From Prinia subflava (Eukaryota > Chordata > Aves > Passeriformes > Cisticolidae), in assembly GCF_021018805.1 (NCBI RefSeq), contig NC_086248.1:62939985-63003984 (forward strand): a stretch of DNA of 64,000 nucleotides, in the 5' to 3' direction. The position numbers were made by a program, and so were the translations under genes. The notes beneath the pieces were generated by a model. It saw only the letters and a program-made list of their open reading frames with translations. It was not told the origin of the DNA and made no database searches. Shown piece by piece: positions 12,701 to 25,399 of the stretch (the first letter of the stretch is position 1; each line of letters begins with the position of its first letter).

Positions 12701-13862
12701 AATACCTAGAGGGAGCACAGCTGAGTTAGGCAGAGCTATTTTCACACAGCCACTTTACACAGGAGAACAGCAGTTCAAACACAAAGATGATGAAGTCATA
12801 GCAATGCAAAGAGCGAACAATTAAAATCTCTCAGAATTCTTTGAGGAGGACTTTGTGTGGGTAAGAAGTGAGCACATATCCAGCAACAAGCCAAGAATCT
12901 GTATCCAAGGGAATGGTGTTTGCAACAGGAGCAAAGGGTGCCCAAAGTCAAGTGAGCTGACACTTTCCCTGCACTCTAGGTGCAGCACTCCCATTAATAG
13001 TTAACAGCAACAATACACAGGGAACAAGGTGAGAACAACTCCTTATACAAGAGTTCAAGAAAGCAATTAAATCTGAATTCCCAAAGAACAGTTTTGGCAG
13101 ACTTACAATTAGTTCTGATGTGAATATCCTCCTTCCCCAGTGTGTTTACAGTTACAGACACACAGCAGAGGCAATAACTGCAGCCCTGATTCTGTAACAG
13201 TTTATCCATCATGACTGAGGTATTTATATCTTCCTTGCACACCTGTACACAGTGTTCTGTAAATGGTTTTGTAAATATCATATTCTGTATGTTTTATTAT
13301 ACATATGTTACTGTATTTAATACAGACATCCATTACCCTGAGGATAAAGTGACTTCCGTCATCTGGATATGTTTATTTTTGAAAGCTTTTAGTACTTCCA
13401 TGGCTGCATGACAAGTTTAGGCTATTAGAGTATATCCTAAATGTAAACTGAGATTTGAAATCAAAGTAGAATTTCATTTATTCAGTATTTTCTGGTCACT
13501 CATTTTTTTCTTGAAAATGCACACCAGCTATTTAACAACCCACAATGCATTGTAATGTCGTTTATGAACTTGCCTTGTGGTTATAATAAATAACATTTCT
13601 TAAGATTGCATGCATTCTCTCAATATTCTTCAGCTGTGTGGTCAAAATGAGACTATAAAAGTTTCAGTAGTCCATGTCTAGCAAAGTGCTGTTATTCTTT
13701 ATACAATTTTGTGGGTCAGCTTACTGATTACTGCAGATGTATGTATGCTCATCTGTATGTTTACATATGCATAAATATACATTAAAAGAGGCAGGCAAAG
13801 ATATATGTTGGTAAATACCAAAAAAATCTTTCAGTCTGTAAAGGACCACCCATAAAACTTAC
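9743..13862. other. Unique AT-rich DNA; no gene recognised
   Basis: No family-level repeat or RNA gene was found. ORFs of 60-100 codons at 9945-10211, 10873-11136, 11322-11606, 11549-11815, 12013-12261 and 12433-12729 have unremarkable, partly hydrophobic chance translations and no good exon borders. A minus-strand segment near 13100-13260 ends in a fair donor (AATT|GTAAGTC), but its acceptor is poor. Confidence 0.5.
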
Positions 13863-13991
13863 TGTAATTTAAGTGCCTGACTGCAATTTGGATTTCTGTT
13901 TTTCCTTAGTACTGTATTCATGAGTTTGTAATCTCTGTTGTTTACAAAGCCACAGAAGAAGTCACAGCTCACTGGCAGTTCAGTATCCTTC
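13863..13991 (-). CDS. Candidate coding exon, minus strand, unidentified protein
   Basis: On the minus strand a pyrimidine-rich stretch (taactctcttcttggtgttc) leads to an acceptor AG at 13993-13992, followed by a 129-base segment and a strong donor ACA|GTAAGT (GT at 13862-13861). Within it 42 codons are open, preceded by one base and followed by two. The translation has exon-like variety, including SCDFFCGFVNNRDYK and several cysteines. I do not recognise the family. A 42-codon open frame between two good sites is uncommon by chance in such AT-rich DNA, but one exon is not proof. It would join in frame to the 37-base candidate at 14566-14602. Confidence 0.33.
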
Positions 13992-14565
13992 CTTTTACAG
14001 GGAACACCAAGAAGAGAGTTATGTGAGTTCATTTTGCCAGCAATAAAACAAAAGTGTTTCATCTCTTTTCCCACTCAAAATATTGACCTTCCTTACTGAG
14101 AGGTTTTGGTGAAAATCTCTTCTGCTTTCAAAATTAAAGAGGCCTCTAAACCTATGATCTGCAGAGTAGACAAGCAGGCCTGTTTTTAGACTAGTACCAT
14201 GACTGAAAAGTCCACATTTTCATGGAATAAATGTCTGTTTTCTACAACAGCTGCAGGGGCTGCATGCAGCTGGATTGCAGAAAGAATGATGTTTTTCTTC
14301 CCAAGTCATGTGGCTTTCTGCATATATTGTATAATTACATAGTCAAAAAATCTGTATAGAAGCTAGGGTGCAAACAAGGATAGCAGGACCTAAACCCAGA
14401 ACTGAATAACATTAAAAATTACTGTGATAACATCCATGATTCATAACTATCAAAACAAAAACTAGGACTCCTTGAATTGATGCAAAGCACAAAAGCAAAT
14501 GATAGATTATTTACATGCATAAAATGAAAATTATGCTTTCATTAATTAATTCCCTACATACTTAC

Positions 14566-14602
14566 AATGGATTACAGAAAACAGTTTGAAGTTCAAAATT
14601 AC
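14566..14602 (-). other. Candidate 37-base micro-exon, minus strand
   Basis: A strong pyrimidine tract (tacctttttcttccccac), then an A run and AG at 14604-14603, lead to 37 bases ending in a strong donor CCATT|GTAAGTATG. The frame is open (NFELQTVFCNP) and ends two bases into a codon. That matches the one-base start of the candidate exon at 13863-13991. Such a short segment can easily be open by chance, so this rests only on splice-site quality and matching phase. Confidence 0.18.
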
Positions 14603-15712
14603 CTTTTTTTTAATAAGTACAGTGGGGAAGAAAAAGGTAGATTATATTTCATTTAGGTACACTTACAGATGTGTGAATATAATTTTTATTAGTAGTAAAA
14701 CCAGTGCAAATATATTAAAATGTGGTACATGTCATATTTAATTTTGTCCTGCCATGTAAGTAACTATTTACCATAAAACAGCATAATAAGCTTCAACTTT
14801 AATAAGTATTGCACATATAATTTTAATTGAACAACAAAAAAGCTGGAGAAAACACTCAGTGTGGGAGCTTTTTCTAGCACCTTACTAAGTTAAAAAAAAA
14901 ACCCCTCAACTTTCAGAATAAGAATTAATATTCAGAACTTCAATCTATTTTCTGTGAGCTTACAAAGCTTTAAAACAATTATTCCATTTTCTGCAGTGGT
15001 TCACTTAGCCTTGCCCAAGTTCAGCTGGTAATGAAATATTGCAATGACAAAGAAGTTAGAAGCAGTGTAGTTTTGAACAATTTGGTAAATATGAGTGGAA
15101 AACTCCAACAACTTCCATCATTACTGGTATCTATATATCTATATAACTATATAGATATGTATCTGTGTATCTCTCTCTCTATATATATATTTGCTTTCAG
15201 GGTTCTTACTTGAACATCCAACAGCAATATTTGTTGACAGTACCATTCATTTAAAGAGATGTTTATAGATAACTACACCATATGGAAATCAAACTGTGAG
15301 ATACACCTGGAACACAATAGTGGAAACTTCATTCTGCAAATTAAAAGGAGCTGATGATATTATATCAGTTTATAACTTTCCAAAACCAAAAGTCTGTTTC
15401 CTTGGAAAATTCTAACTTCTCATTTGCCCATCATATGCTGAAATATCTTACCTTTTCTATTCAAGTTTTAACTCTTAGTTAGCATTTTCTGACTGAGATA
15501 CAGGAAGATCTTCTCAAGCTAGGCTGCAGCTGTAACTTTGATTAGAGCTGCAAATCACTTTTCTCCAGGAATACCAAAGGAAGGAGAGAAGGCAGGGTAG
15601 GAGGCCCTGTATATCCACTTGACCAATGCACATTGGGAAGGAGAACCACAGCTCTGTGGAGGTTACTTTACTTTTGTTGTAAATAGAAGGCAAATGCAGT
15701 TTTACTCCATTC

Positions 15713-15713
<1 letters not shown>
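14603..15713. other. Unique AT-rich DNA with a TA/TC-rich patch
   Basis: A low-complexity TATA/TATC/CT patch occupies 15131-15191 and contains a perfect inverted repeat with 8-base arms and a 4-base loop at 15137-15156. Nothing else is recognised. Confidence 0.6.

Positions 15714-15762
<49 letters not shown>
15714..15762. repeat. Uninterrupted A tract, 49 bases
   Basis: A pure A49 run. No SINE, LINE or retrocopy body could be recognised directly upstream, so it may be the tail of an unrecognised retro-insertion, an expanded mononucleotide repeat or an inflated assembly call. Confidence 0.9.
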
Positions 15763-15763
<1 letters not shown>

Positions 15764-18700
15764 CAGCCATGTCATTAACTTGAAAAAATATCTGCTGAAA
15801 GAGGTTATGTACACTTTTTTTCTGCTTTATTGTTTGAAATAGGAGGGAGCTCTAGTGGACAAGGACTGGAGGTGTGGGACTGAGGCAGATGATCCTAAAT
15901 ATCAGCAGCCTTTGAAGCCAGGAGATGGGTGTAGGCCAGCTGAACTTTGCAGTGTGTGGAGATTTGTATAAATACCATGAGCAGTTAAAGCTTAGAAAGC
16001 TTCCTGAAGTTAAAGAAACATGTTTCCTTGTATTAAAGGAATATAATACAAGCTCTTACTCTGCTAACACCAATGTTCAGTTCCATTTTCTTTACTAGAA
16101 AAATAACAACAAAGATCACTAAGTCTTTTTTAAGGGTTGAGGAAGGGACAATCCATTCACAATACAGTTCTGTAAGACGTGAAGAGATCACTCAAGACAG
16201 TGATCAGGATGAAATGGGCTTTATCTACAGCTAAAAAGGTCATCCATAGACAAGAGAAGTATTGAAGCCATTGAGCCTGGAGCATTTGTAGGGTACCCTA
16301 GAACTGTGGGAAAGTCATGCTTTTGTCTTAAATAGAAGACAAAGTATTAGAGAACTGGGAATACCTTCCATACATATCAAAAGCCACTGCTTTTAAAAGG
16401 TCGTCTCATACAAACCTTAAATTCTTCTGAGGCGTTTCCTCTAGACCATAACCTAAGCTAATAATACAGTGTAAGTATTCCTACAACTCTCAGTCATGTG
16501 TTTCCGTCATTAGCTGTGGCACATTAGGTGTCCCAGGGCTACTCTAAGCAATAATTGTTCTGTCACTTTGTAACACAGCAGACGAAACAGGGGCATACAC
16601 AGCCTAGGAACAGTCAGTGGTGAACATTTGCTTGACTTATTATACATATAACAAGATACTTAAACATCCACTTGTCTGTTAGCCGGAGCAAAGTGCAATT
16701 TTACATGGAAAGAGAAAACATCCATTAGGATTGTTGTCCACTTTGGGGCTCATAGCTGAAATTACAGGCCAGAAAATTGAATGGTCAGAAAAGAAAAAAG
16801 GGCTTTTTTAATACATTTATTATATTGGACTTTCTTCTTAATTGAGAAAAGGAAAATAATAGATTCTTTTGATACTTAAAAACAATTAATATTCAGCTCT
16901 CACCTGATCTGGCACTGAATTTGTCTTGGATTACTTGGAAAATTTTCTTCTTCATAATCTTTTTGTTATGGGCCTGTAAAGCAATACTAATGATCTGGAC
17001 AAGCCCTGAAGCATCTCTAAGGCTTTATGGAAAAATTAATTGAGGATTCACTGCCCTTGGAATTTACTACAAGTGGAAGTTAATAGCTCAGGCAAATTCT
17101 CTTCCATATGCTAATAAACTACCGTGGCACCGTGGTGCTTCTGTCTTGGCTTCTCCTCAGTTATTATTTCTGTATCATCTCAATTAGCTTCTACAGGTTC
17201 TTATTAATGTAATTCCCACCTAATCCCCTTTCCCTTTTTCCCTTTCCTGTGTCAGCAGCATTTCAATACATAATCTTTTACTGGGTACACTTGTTTATTC
17301 CATGTATTTCAGCATATTTTCTAATAGCCACTTCCCATTCTACTCTACTCTAACACTAAATCCATAATTTCCTAGAGAGCCTTCCCAGCACTGCTACAGC
17401 TGGCTTGCTCACTCTCACTTTCTTTCTCTCTCTCTCCCCCTCCCCATCGATCTCATACAGAACAGAAGTTCTAGTATTTTCAGTTATAAATAATCTAGAA
17501 ATATCTATTAGGAGATAGGAAGCTCTGGTATGATGTCACATTTGCCACTGTCTTGCTGTGAGATCTCTTTATTTGCCTTGTCTGCCAGGTCTGCAGTGTG
17601 GGACAAGGTGGGATGGAGCCGTTGTGTCCTGTTGAGACACCAGCAGCTGAGCTCTGCTGAGTGACCACATATTTGCTTCTAATTCATGATGGGAGGAAAG
17701 CTATAAAAGTATGAAAACTCATGCAACCATGAGCTGTCTTTGTGGTCCTCTGCAAGAATCAAATACAAATACACTCTGTCGTTATAAATATAGACAATAT
17801 TTTTCACCCCACCTAATTGCAACAGTAGCAAAAGATAATTTGCTTCTCCTATTAGAGCTTAATCAGTAGTTTAGAAATAATATGGGCATACATATTCTCC
17901 CACATTGCTCTTACTGCACTTCCAGCCTCCCTAATTCCTGGGTGCAGTCAAGACACATGGCAGAAATTCAGGAGGCAGACACTACTGAAGTTCTGCAGGA
18001 TAAAGAAATAATATTCTAAAGAGAAATTAGGTATTTTAACCTCTCTTCCCTCCTTCCCCCCCAGTATGTCATCTAATTTAGGTAAATCTCAAAAGAGTGT
18101 AAACAGAAAATTTCATTTTATTGTCAGAAGCAATGGTAAATTATGGTTAACATCTTTGTTACATTAGACAAACCTTTGTGTCACTACTGAAGTCTATAAT
18201 GCCTGAAGGCTGGTTCCAATACTGTTAGAATAGTCTAAACTGAAACATGTTTTCTACAGAAAAGAAAGAAACCACTTCTCTTAAAGAGAAAAGCCTTTAC
18301 ATTTTCCTGAAACAAACAAGCTTATTTTTCTGTGTCTTGAACAGTATGTCTTTAAGAAACTTCTCAGTATTGAGTTTATAACATGTTATTTCCACAGGGA
18401 AGTTAAAGTGCTTCTCTAAAGTAAGTATTTTGAGAGAAAGAGAAACAAGAGCAATATTTTTGTGCTTAATCCTTCATTTTCTACAAAATAAAATATTTAC
18501 TCTTGCGAATAGTCGTAAGAATTTTAGATTTCCATATAAATTTTTGTTTACTTCATTTTTTTCTTTTGTTTTTAATAAAAAATCATTTCAATCTGACCAC
18601 TGGCACCACTGACCAGTATATTTACTGCCAGGTCTTTGCAAAATAGTCAATAAACAAAAGTTTGATATCAGGTGCAATTGAAACAGCGAATAAAAAGGTA

Positions 18701-20021
18701 TTAAAAATTATAAAAATTAGTTGCCTGTTAAATTTGGTTTAGATTTTGGCTACAGCAACATAATAGTGTGCTTGACTTTCCCATAATAACAATAATATTT
18801 ACCACAGGCAATGGATTCTGATTTTTAAGTTCCTACTGGTCATCCTAGAATTTGGTTTGACATGCCTGTTCATCAGTAACAGTTTTATATTTGTTGTTGT
18901 GACAATACATGTTGGACTCAGCCTATTCTCTCAAGTACTCTGTTTTGCTCTGACCTTTGTGCTGTTTTGTCCTTTTTTTTAACCTACATTTTACCTCACA
19001 CAAAAATAAAAAAGGCAATAGCAATTACTGTCTAAAATTAGTGCCTAAAAAGGAAAGAGTAATTACAAAAAAGGCAGTGTTTTGAAAAATGACAACTGTA
19101 AATTTTTAAATTTTGGCTCAAGTTTTCTGTCTGAACACAGACTGTGTGATTTCTTCTAGTTAAAGCTTTGTTTTAGTGTCTTCTTCTGCAACACGTAGTG
19201 AAGAAATTATTGCACATTTCTTCATAGGGATCTTCTGACACATTTTCACAATGCCCTTACATTTTCTTGAATAGTCATGCTCTCATCTTTTAAACGGGCA
19301 CTGCATCAGCTACAACAAAAAATGACCCTTTCCAATTGCAAGGTAAACTTTGAGAAACTAACACCTGAACATTGGTTTGTAGGTCTAGGAGGCTAATAAT
19401 TTCAAGCTGTAGTTCAGATTTTGAAATAATTCAGTGTTTCCTTCCTCCTTCCTAAAATCAATCTAGGACTCCACTTTCAACTTAATTCCGAATAACCTTT
19501 ACATGTTTCTTAAAACAATCCTAAACTATCTAAAAATATATTAAATGTTAGGAAAATATTTTAAAAGTTTCAAACTTTTTAAATGAGCCTGAGTCTTATT
19601 AAATTAAACTCAGAAACAGTGACACAATTAGGAAACATTAGCAAATTCAGAAGTTTTGTTAACACTAAGAGATGAAATAGGCTAGGAAGTATCCTTCTAA
19701 AATATTTGATGGGCTGCTCCTTTTTGAGAACAGTGATTATAGAAGCAATCCTCGGATGAAACACTATGAGAAACAATTGTGGTTTTCTGTAATCAGAAAA
19801 AAAATTGCTCCCAGTTCTAGTCTGCTGAGCTAGGAAAAAAGAGACAGGAAAGGAGATCTCAGTATTAAATAACAGAGGAATAATGGTGACCAATGAGACA
19901 GAGAGTGTATCATCATTAAACACAAAATATGGTCATAATAAGATTTCCTTGCAAAGATAATTTTGGAAAAAAAAAAAAACAACTTTCAGCATACAGATCT
20001 CTCATCTCTATCCCTTCCCTT
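15763..20021. other. Unique AT-rich DNA; no gene recognised
   Basis: There is a pyrimidine-rich run at about 17420-17447 and a TATAAAAG at about 17702 with no recognisable promoter around it. No repeats of known families or convincing exons were seen. Confidence 0.5.
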
Positions 20022-20131
20022 CCACAAAAAAAAAACCAACCAAACAAAAAACCCCACCAAAACAAAACAAAACAACAACAACAACAAAAACCACCACAAC
20101 AAACCAAAGCAGAAAAAAAAACCACAAAAAG
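20022..20131. repeat. A/C-only low-complexity tract
   Basis: From 20022 to 20108 only A and C occur, with AAAAC and AAC repeats, then a GCAG break and more A/C. Overlapping ORFs on both strands (Lys/Asn/Gln-rich plus, Phe/Gly/Cys-rich minus) are its translations and not genes. Confidence 0.9.
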
Positions 20132-21587
20132 AGAATTCTTTCTTTCTCATTATAAAGGCAAAATACACTGTCATTTGAATGACACCATTTGAAATCCTCA
20201 AATGCTCTAAGTACTGCCTACTGTAGGAGTTTAAATGAAATGCCTAAGGCAAATCAATATTCTCCTGCCTTATTCTGTCATACTTAGGTCTTCTGTGATT
20301 TGGCAAAGTTTAATATTGCTGTATCTGAGCCAGTGGTAAAATCTGTGAGAATCTATATGGCTAAGAGGCTCCTACAAATGTGATTACCTACACCTAAAAA
20401 CAAAACCAAAAATACTAACTGATAATAATTCAAAAACATTTTTTGTCAGGCTTTAACTGAGAAATCCACATTTCCAGATTTGTAATGAAGAAAGCTTTAG
20501 GAAATTTGAAAGTAAAGCTCTCTGGCTTGTAAGCATCTATTCCAAATTTAACCACAGGTATGTCCACCTTTGTATTTCTGTCAGTGCATGCATTATTGAT
20601 TGCATTCAGTACTAAACAGTGGCTTGTAAAAAACAGATTCCTTAAAATTTTCATGAAACAAATATTTCAACTGCTGCTTTGTAGAAAAATATGACTAGAT
20701 CATTTTAAACACCTTTGTGTGCAGTTTAGCAACTTGATGTGTAGTTTTGGGGGTTTTTTTGTGTCTTGAAAACAGGAGAAAGGAGTAAGATGAAGGCTCT
20801 GTAATAGGGGTTGTGAAAAGAACAAGCTCTCCTAAGCCCCTAAATATGGAAGTTTAATTCCTTTCTGCTCTTCACTTTTCTTCTGTGTATATCTACTGCT
20901 GTGCACTTGGAGATGGCTTCTGACATCTCCATGGTTAATAAGGGAGTTGCCAGATAGCAATGTTGCTCCTGGAGCAGGTCATCACAGACCAACAGGCTGA
21001 GGCAATTAGGGAGAGTAAAAGTAAAAGCAGTGAGTTAACAGAGGCAGGCTGCTGCTCTGTTTGCCTGGGGGATTTTCCCAGTGATATTAGCTTTGACCAT
21101 TAGATGAGCAATTACAGCAGCTAACAGAAAAATGGAGGATGTCTGCCTGCAGTGGAAGCAATTGAAGACAGACATGCGATGTGAAGAAAATAGAGAAGAA
21201 ATAAAGAAAAATAGAGCAGCATCTTCTTCATAGCATATAAGGATCCTGAAATCCTGGTTCCAAGGCCCAGCAGAGAGGGAATAGGATGGACCATATATTA
21301 GGGAATGGTTGATCTGCAGAGAGGTAAGTAAAGGAATTTCAGTCACAACTCCTGTAACTCTCAGCTAGTGGGGCTTGAAGCAAGAAAGAAACAAAAATGG
21401 ATTTTGCCTTCTCCTTGAAAACTGAACTCATGTATGGAAGTTGGTTATTTTCTTTCACAACTTAGGCTGGCAGTAGAACAATGAGCTGCTAAAAATTGAT
21501 TCCTTCTTACAGCCAGACAAAATTAGTATAAATCCAGAGAAAAAAACTGTTGGTCCTGTTCACAGGAAACATAATTAGTTTAGGGAG
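20132..21587. other. Unique DNA; no gene recognised
   Basis: A minus ORF at 20430-20654 has a protein-like stretch and a fair acceptor (ctgttttttacaagccactg then tttag), but no usable donor follows before an in-frame stop, so I do not call it. A minus ORF at 21035-21346 has no exon borders. Confidence 0.5.
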
Positions 21588-22286
21588 TGCCCTGGTTTCA
21601 GCTGGGATAGAGTTAGTTTTCTTCCTAGTAGCTGGCACAGTGCTGTGCTGTGGATTTAAGGTGAGAATAATGTTGAAAACACACTGCTGTTTTAGTTGTT
21701 GCTGAGCAGTGCTTAGATAAAGTCAAGGACTTTTCAGCTCCTGCCTCATGGTTCCTGCCAGCCAGGGGGCAGGGGGTGCACAAGAACCTGGAGGGGGCTC
21801 AGTCAGGGCAGCTGACCCTAACTGGCCAAAGGGCTCTCCCATAATGTATGGCATTGTGATCAGCATGTAAAGTAGGGGGAAATCTGGCTGGACACTGCTG
21901 CTCTGGAAAAGGCTGAGCATTGGTTGGTTGGAGATGAGCAATTGTTTTTCATTTGCATTGCTTGTTTTTATTAGTTTATAAAATTAATAATTTTATTATT
22001 ATATATTTAAGTTTCAGTTTCTATTTAATTTTCTTATTTCCTCTATGATATTTTCTTATATCATGAGCTGAGTTGATTTTTGTTTCATTTCTTTTTGTTT
22101 TGTTTCATTTAGTTCTATTTTTGTTTCATTTTGTTTATTTATTAAACTGTTCTTGTCTCAACCCCCAAGTTTTATTTCTTTTACCTTTCATATTCTCCAC
22201 CCCATCATGCTGGGAAGGGTTGGTGATAGCCAGTGAGAAAACAGCTGAGTAGTTCTTAGTTGCTGGCAGAAAGTTAAACCATAACA
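21588..22286 (+). mobile_element. Solo LTR of an avian ERV, plus strand, near full length
   Basis: It starts TGCCCTGGTTTCAGCTGGGA and ends TTAAACCATAACA, the termini of a widespread avian LTR family (consensus TGTCCTGGTTTCAGCTGGG ... TTAAACCACGACA). Internal landmarks are 'gagaataatgttga.aacaca', 'gtcaaggacttttcag', 'cagggcagctgaccctaact' and 'attaaactgttcttgtctca'. The ATTAAA at about 22141 is the likely polyadenylation signal. The TATA position (about 21866) has decayed to atgtaaag. The AT-rich stretch at 21960-22140 is a family-typical expanded region. No viral genes flank it. Target-site copies are not clear (gggag before, ggggt after). Class (ERVL or ERVK-like) is not settled from the LTR alone. 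Confidence 0.88.
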
Positions 22287-24839
22287 GGGGTACTCATTTC
22301 CTGGAGCAACCAAGGTGAGAACTGCTCTATCCACTGAACAAACTTCTGTACTATACCTGTCAAGAACTTCAACCAGCTGATGTGTGGCAACTCTTTACAG
22401 GCAAGATTATACCACTTTTTACATCGTTCCATTCTCTCTTCCAAATTTCAAGAAGCTGAAGACTTCAAGGTTTTGTTCTTCAGAGGCTCTACTGAATGGG
22501 AAAAACTGAACAGAAAACATTCAGGAAAAGATATATTCTAGATAAAAAGGAGATGCAGAAGGCCAAAGTAGCTAAGACACCTTATGCTTTCCATAGATCT
22601 ATGCAGGAGTTCAGTACATAGAAAGGGAGATTAAAAAATCATAAAATAATTACTGCATTTATCAATCAAAGCTTCCGTGCTACACAGACACGAGCAATCC
22701 CATGAGATCTTGTTGGAACTGGTAGTGATTTATTTTTTACAGCTCTCTTATCCACTGAGAAACAAAGTGCAAATGACAGTCCCCCTCCAAAGCAAGAATT
22801 TGAGTAAGAGCAGATACTTGTTTTCAATATCTGAACAACAATATTGCATTTACGAGAAGTTTTTATGGTTTACTATAGACCTTCCAACAGGTGGTTTAAT
22901 TGCCTGTTTCTACCTATTCCTCTCACAAAACCTTAGTCATGTATTGTTTCAAAGAACACACAAACACGGAACAAGATCTGCCTTCATTTGCTCCAAGTGT
23001 ACATCATGTTCCTCTCTGGGGTATACTTTTCAGAAAAGATATTTTTAACAAAAATAAATTTATTAAGCTGTATTAACAGTGGGAAAAGAACTTGAGAGGC
23101 TCCAAAGCTCTAGAGTTTTGTAGACATCATAGGTAGGAACATGGATACTTTTGTTTTTTTCAAAATGTTGATGCAAGTTGAAGCCAATCCTTAAAATCTT
23201 TAAAATGCGTTGTACAATTTGCACTTTTTTCTGATTTCACTTCTCAGTCACACCGATTCATGGGTCTTTTTTCTTTTTTTTTCTCTTGTAATTCATTTTT
23301 AAAAAGAAAAAGAGAAATAATAATAAAAAAGTTTAAAAACCAAAACAAGATCAAACATAGGAACATACACTTCATAATGGGAAAACCATTAAGATTCTTG
23401 AATCATGAGTGATTGTGGTTTATGCTGCAGCTCCTTGTCCCATTCCTGCCTCAGGTAAGTCTGTTCCTCACTAAAGTAAGCTCTAGGCACTTAACCTCAG
23501 GGCTCTACAGCCTGGCAGAGCAAGACAAGATTAATTTGTTGCCAGGTTTGCCTTCATAAATGTGAATATAAACTACTAGTCTGTAGGTACTCCTGCACAA
23601 ACAGAGCAGCTGAGCTGTGCCTGCCCTGGGAAGGCGAAACTTGCAAAGATTGGGTGAGCTCCACAGAGAGGGGCGAGAGCCATCACTGCTGTAACAAGGT
23701 TGGCCGAGTCCTTTATGAGCCAGATTCCTGCCTTGTACCAACCACTGCACCAAGCATGGCTTAGCAGTGTTCATCAGAAACCCTCTGGATTTCAGGGACA
23801 ACTGAGGAAGAGAATTACAAACTTACCTGCACACACTCACAGTACTTTATTGTGGTATATTTTCTGAGTCTTCCCAAATATAGTTACAAATCCAAATATC
23901 TACCCAGAATAATGATCTTTCTGACATCAAAATGCAAACATCCCTGAAGGTTCACCTTATTATAATATTAATTTCTTCTAAAAATATATATATATTGAGT
24001 CATTAAAACATGGACAATTACATTCAGAATTCACCTGTACTGTCTGAATTTTTTTATCAGATCCATATATCAGATCTTTGATACTTCATTCTTCAAGACA
24101 ATCTTCAGGTTTTTCATATATTTAAAAAACCTAAAGGAAGGAACAAGCATGTTAAATATTCTTGCTCAAATAAGGTCTTGGACTGGATAGCATCATTGTT
24201 AGCTACTGTGTGAGTAGTAAAAGATAGAAAAGTAGCTGGTCTGAAAACATAAAGCATTGAAAGGATAGAATGTGAGGAAGCTCCACTGTGGAGATATGAA
24301 ACTAAACTCTGTATAAGAAGAAGAATATTTTTCCAGATTTTTTTTCAAAAAATAACGAGATTTATGAAGAATAAAGTCTTACATTTTTAAAGCTTTTTCT
24401 AAATGGAGTTTCTACTTTCTGAGATAAGAGCCAGTCAGCTTGTATGTTCCCAGATGTAACTTTCCAGGCTATATTTGAAAACGTTTCCCTTTGTAGATAC
24501 AGGATTAAATCCTGTATCCTTTGCAGATCAATAAAATAATCCCATCTATTTCTATGAGTTGCAAACATGACTATAATGCTATTTTTTTCCCTGTTTGTTA
24601 GTTCTTATTGCACATGGCATTTTGCTTTGCATTACACTCTCTCTTACAGATTGTACCCAACAATATGTGAAGGAATCCCAGATTTGTCAAGATAGAAGAG
24701 ATTCATACTGCACTAATCTTTTAATTCCTTCTTTCTCCAAGCTCAAAGTTTGAGATTCTTTCATCATCATTTTTATTCATGCCTGAAACTAAATGTCCTT
24801 CTACTGCTGAATTATGGTTCCTCACCAAAACATTTTTTT
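22287..24839. other. Unique DNA between two LTRs; no viral genes
   Basis: No gag, pol or env-like reading frame was seen. The 123-codon plus ORF at 22677-23048 and the 98-codon minus ORF at 23505-23801 are unrecognised and lack exon borders. Isolated splice-like donors occur: CAG|GTAAGT on the plus strand with the junction at about 23453, and CAG|GTAAGT on the minus strand with the junction at about 23827. Neither bounds a convincing coding exon. Confidence 0.5.
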
Positions 24840-25399
24840 TTTTCCACTGGAGCCTAAGAGTTTCCACTGGGGCTATGCTTCGGATTTGTGATGAAAACAG
24901 TTTTGATAACAGATGTTTTAATTACTGCTGGGAAGTGTTTACACAGCATTGTGTCCTTTTCTGCTTCTCACTGTCCCACCAGTGAGGAGGCTGGGGGTGT
25001 ACAAGGTGTTGGGAGGGCCCACAGCTGGGACAGCTGATCCCAGTAGATTGAAGAGTTGTTCCAGACCATATGGCATCATCCTCACCATAGGAAGCTGGGG
25101 GAAGAAGGAAGAAGAGAGGACATTTAGAGTTATGACATTTATCTTCCTATATAATTGTTAAGCGTGAGAAGGTCCTGATTTCCTGAAGATGTCTGAACAC
25201 CTGCCTGCTCATGAGAAGTGATGAATCGATTCCTTGTTTTGCTTTCCTTGCAAAAGCAGCTTTTTCTTTACCTATGAAACAATTTTTATCTAAACCCATG
25301 ATTTTTTTTACTTTCACCCTTCAGTCTCCTCTCTATCCCACTGAATGTGAGTGACCAGCTGTGTGAGGTTTAGATTCCTACCAGAGTTAAACCATGACA
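24840..25399 (+). mobile_element. Diverged solo LTR of a related avian ERV subfamily, plus strand
   Basis: From about 24840 the text follows the same LTR family as 21588-22286 but with more change: 'tttccactggagcctaagag', 'cggatttgtgatg', 'ttttgataacagatgtttta', 'gctgggacagctgatcccag'. It then carries a U5-side sequence specific to another subfamily: 'gaacacctgcctgctcatga', 'gaagtgatgaatcgattcct', 'ttgttttgctttccttgcaa'. It ends GAGTTAAACCATGACA. The first 30-40 bases are too decayed to place the 5' end exactly. It differs enough from the first LTR that the two are separate insertions. Confidence 0.8.

Noticed and set aside
14637..14700. Strong minus-strand donor CATCT|GTAAGTGT
   Set aside because: No acceptor AG with a pyrimidine tract lies at a plausible distance upstream.
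15448..15501. Minus-strand segment with strong acceptor and GTAAGA donor
   Set aside because: All three frames contain stops within the short segment, showing that good splice-like signals occur by chance here.
20430..20654. Minus-strand ORF with protein-like stretch
   Set aside because: The acceptor is fair but no donor precedes the in-frame stop, and the phase does not fit neighbouring candidates.
23430..23460. Plus-strand CAG|GTAAGT donor
   Set aside because: The segment before it is tiny, with a poor acceptor and no coding character.
21588..25399. Provirus bounded by two LTRs
   Set aside because: The two LTRs belong to different subfamilies over their 3' halves, and the 2.5 kb between them has no viral gene sequence.
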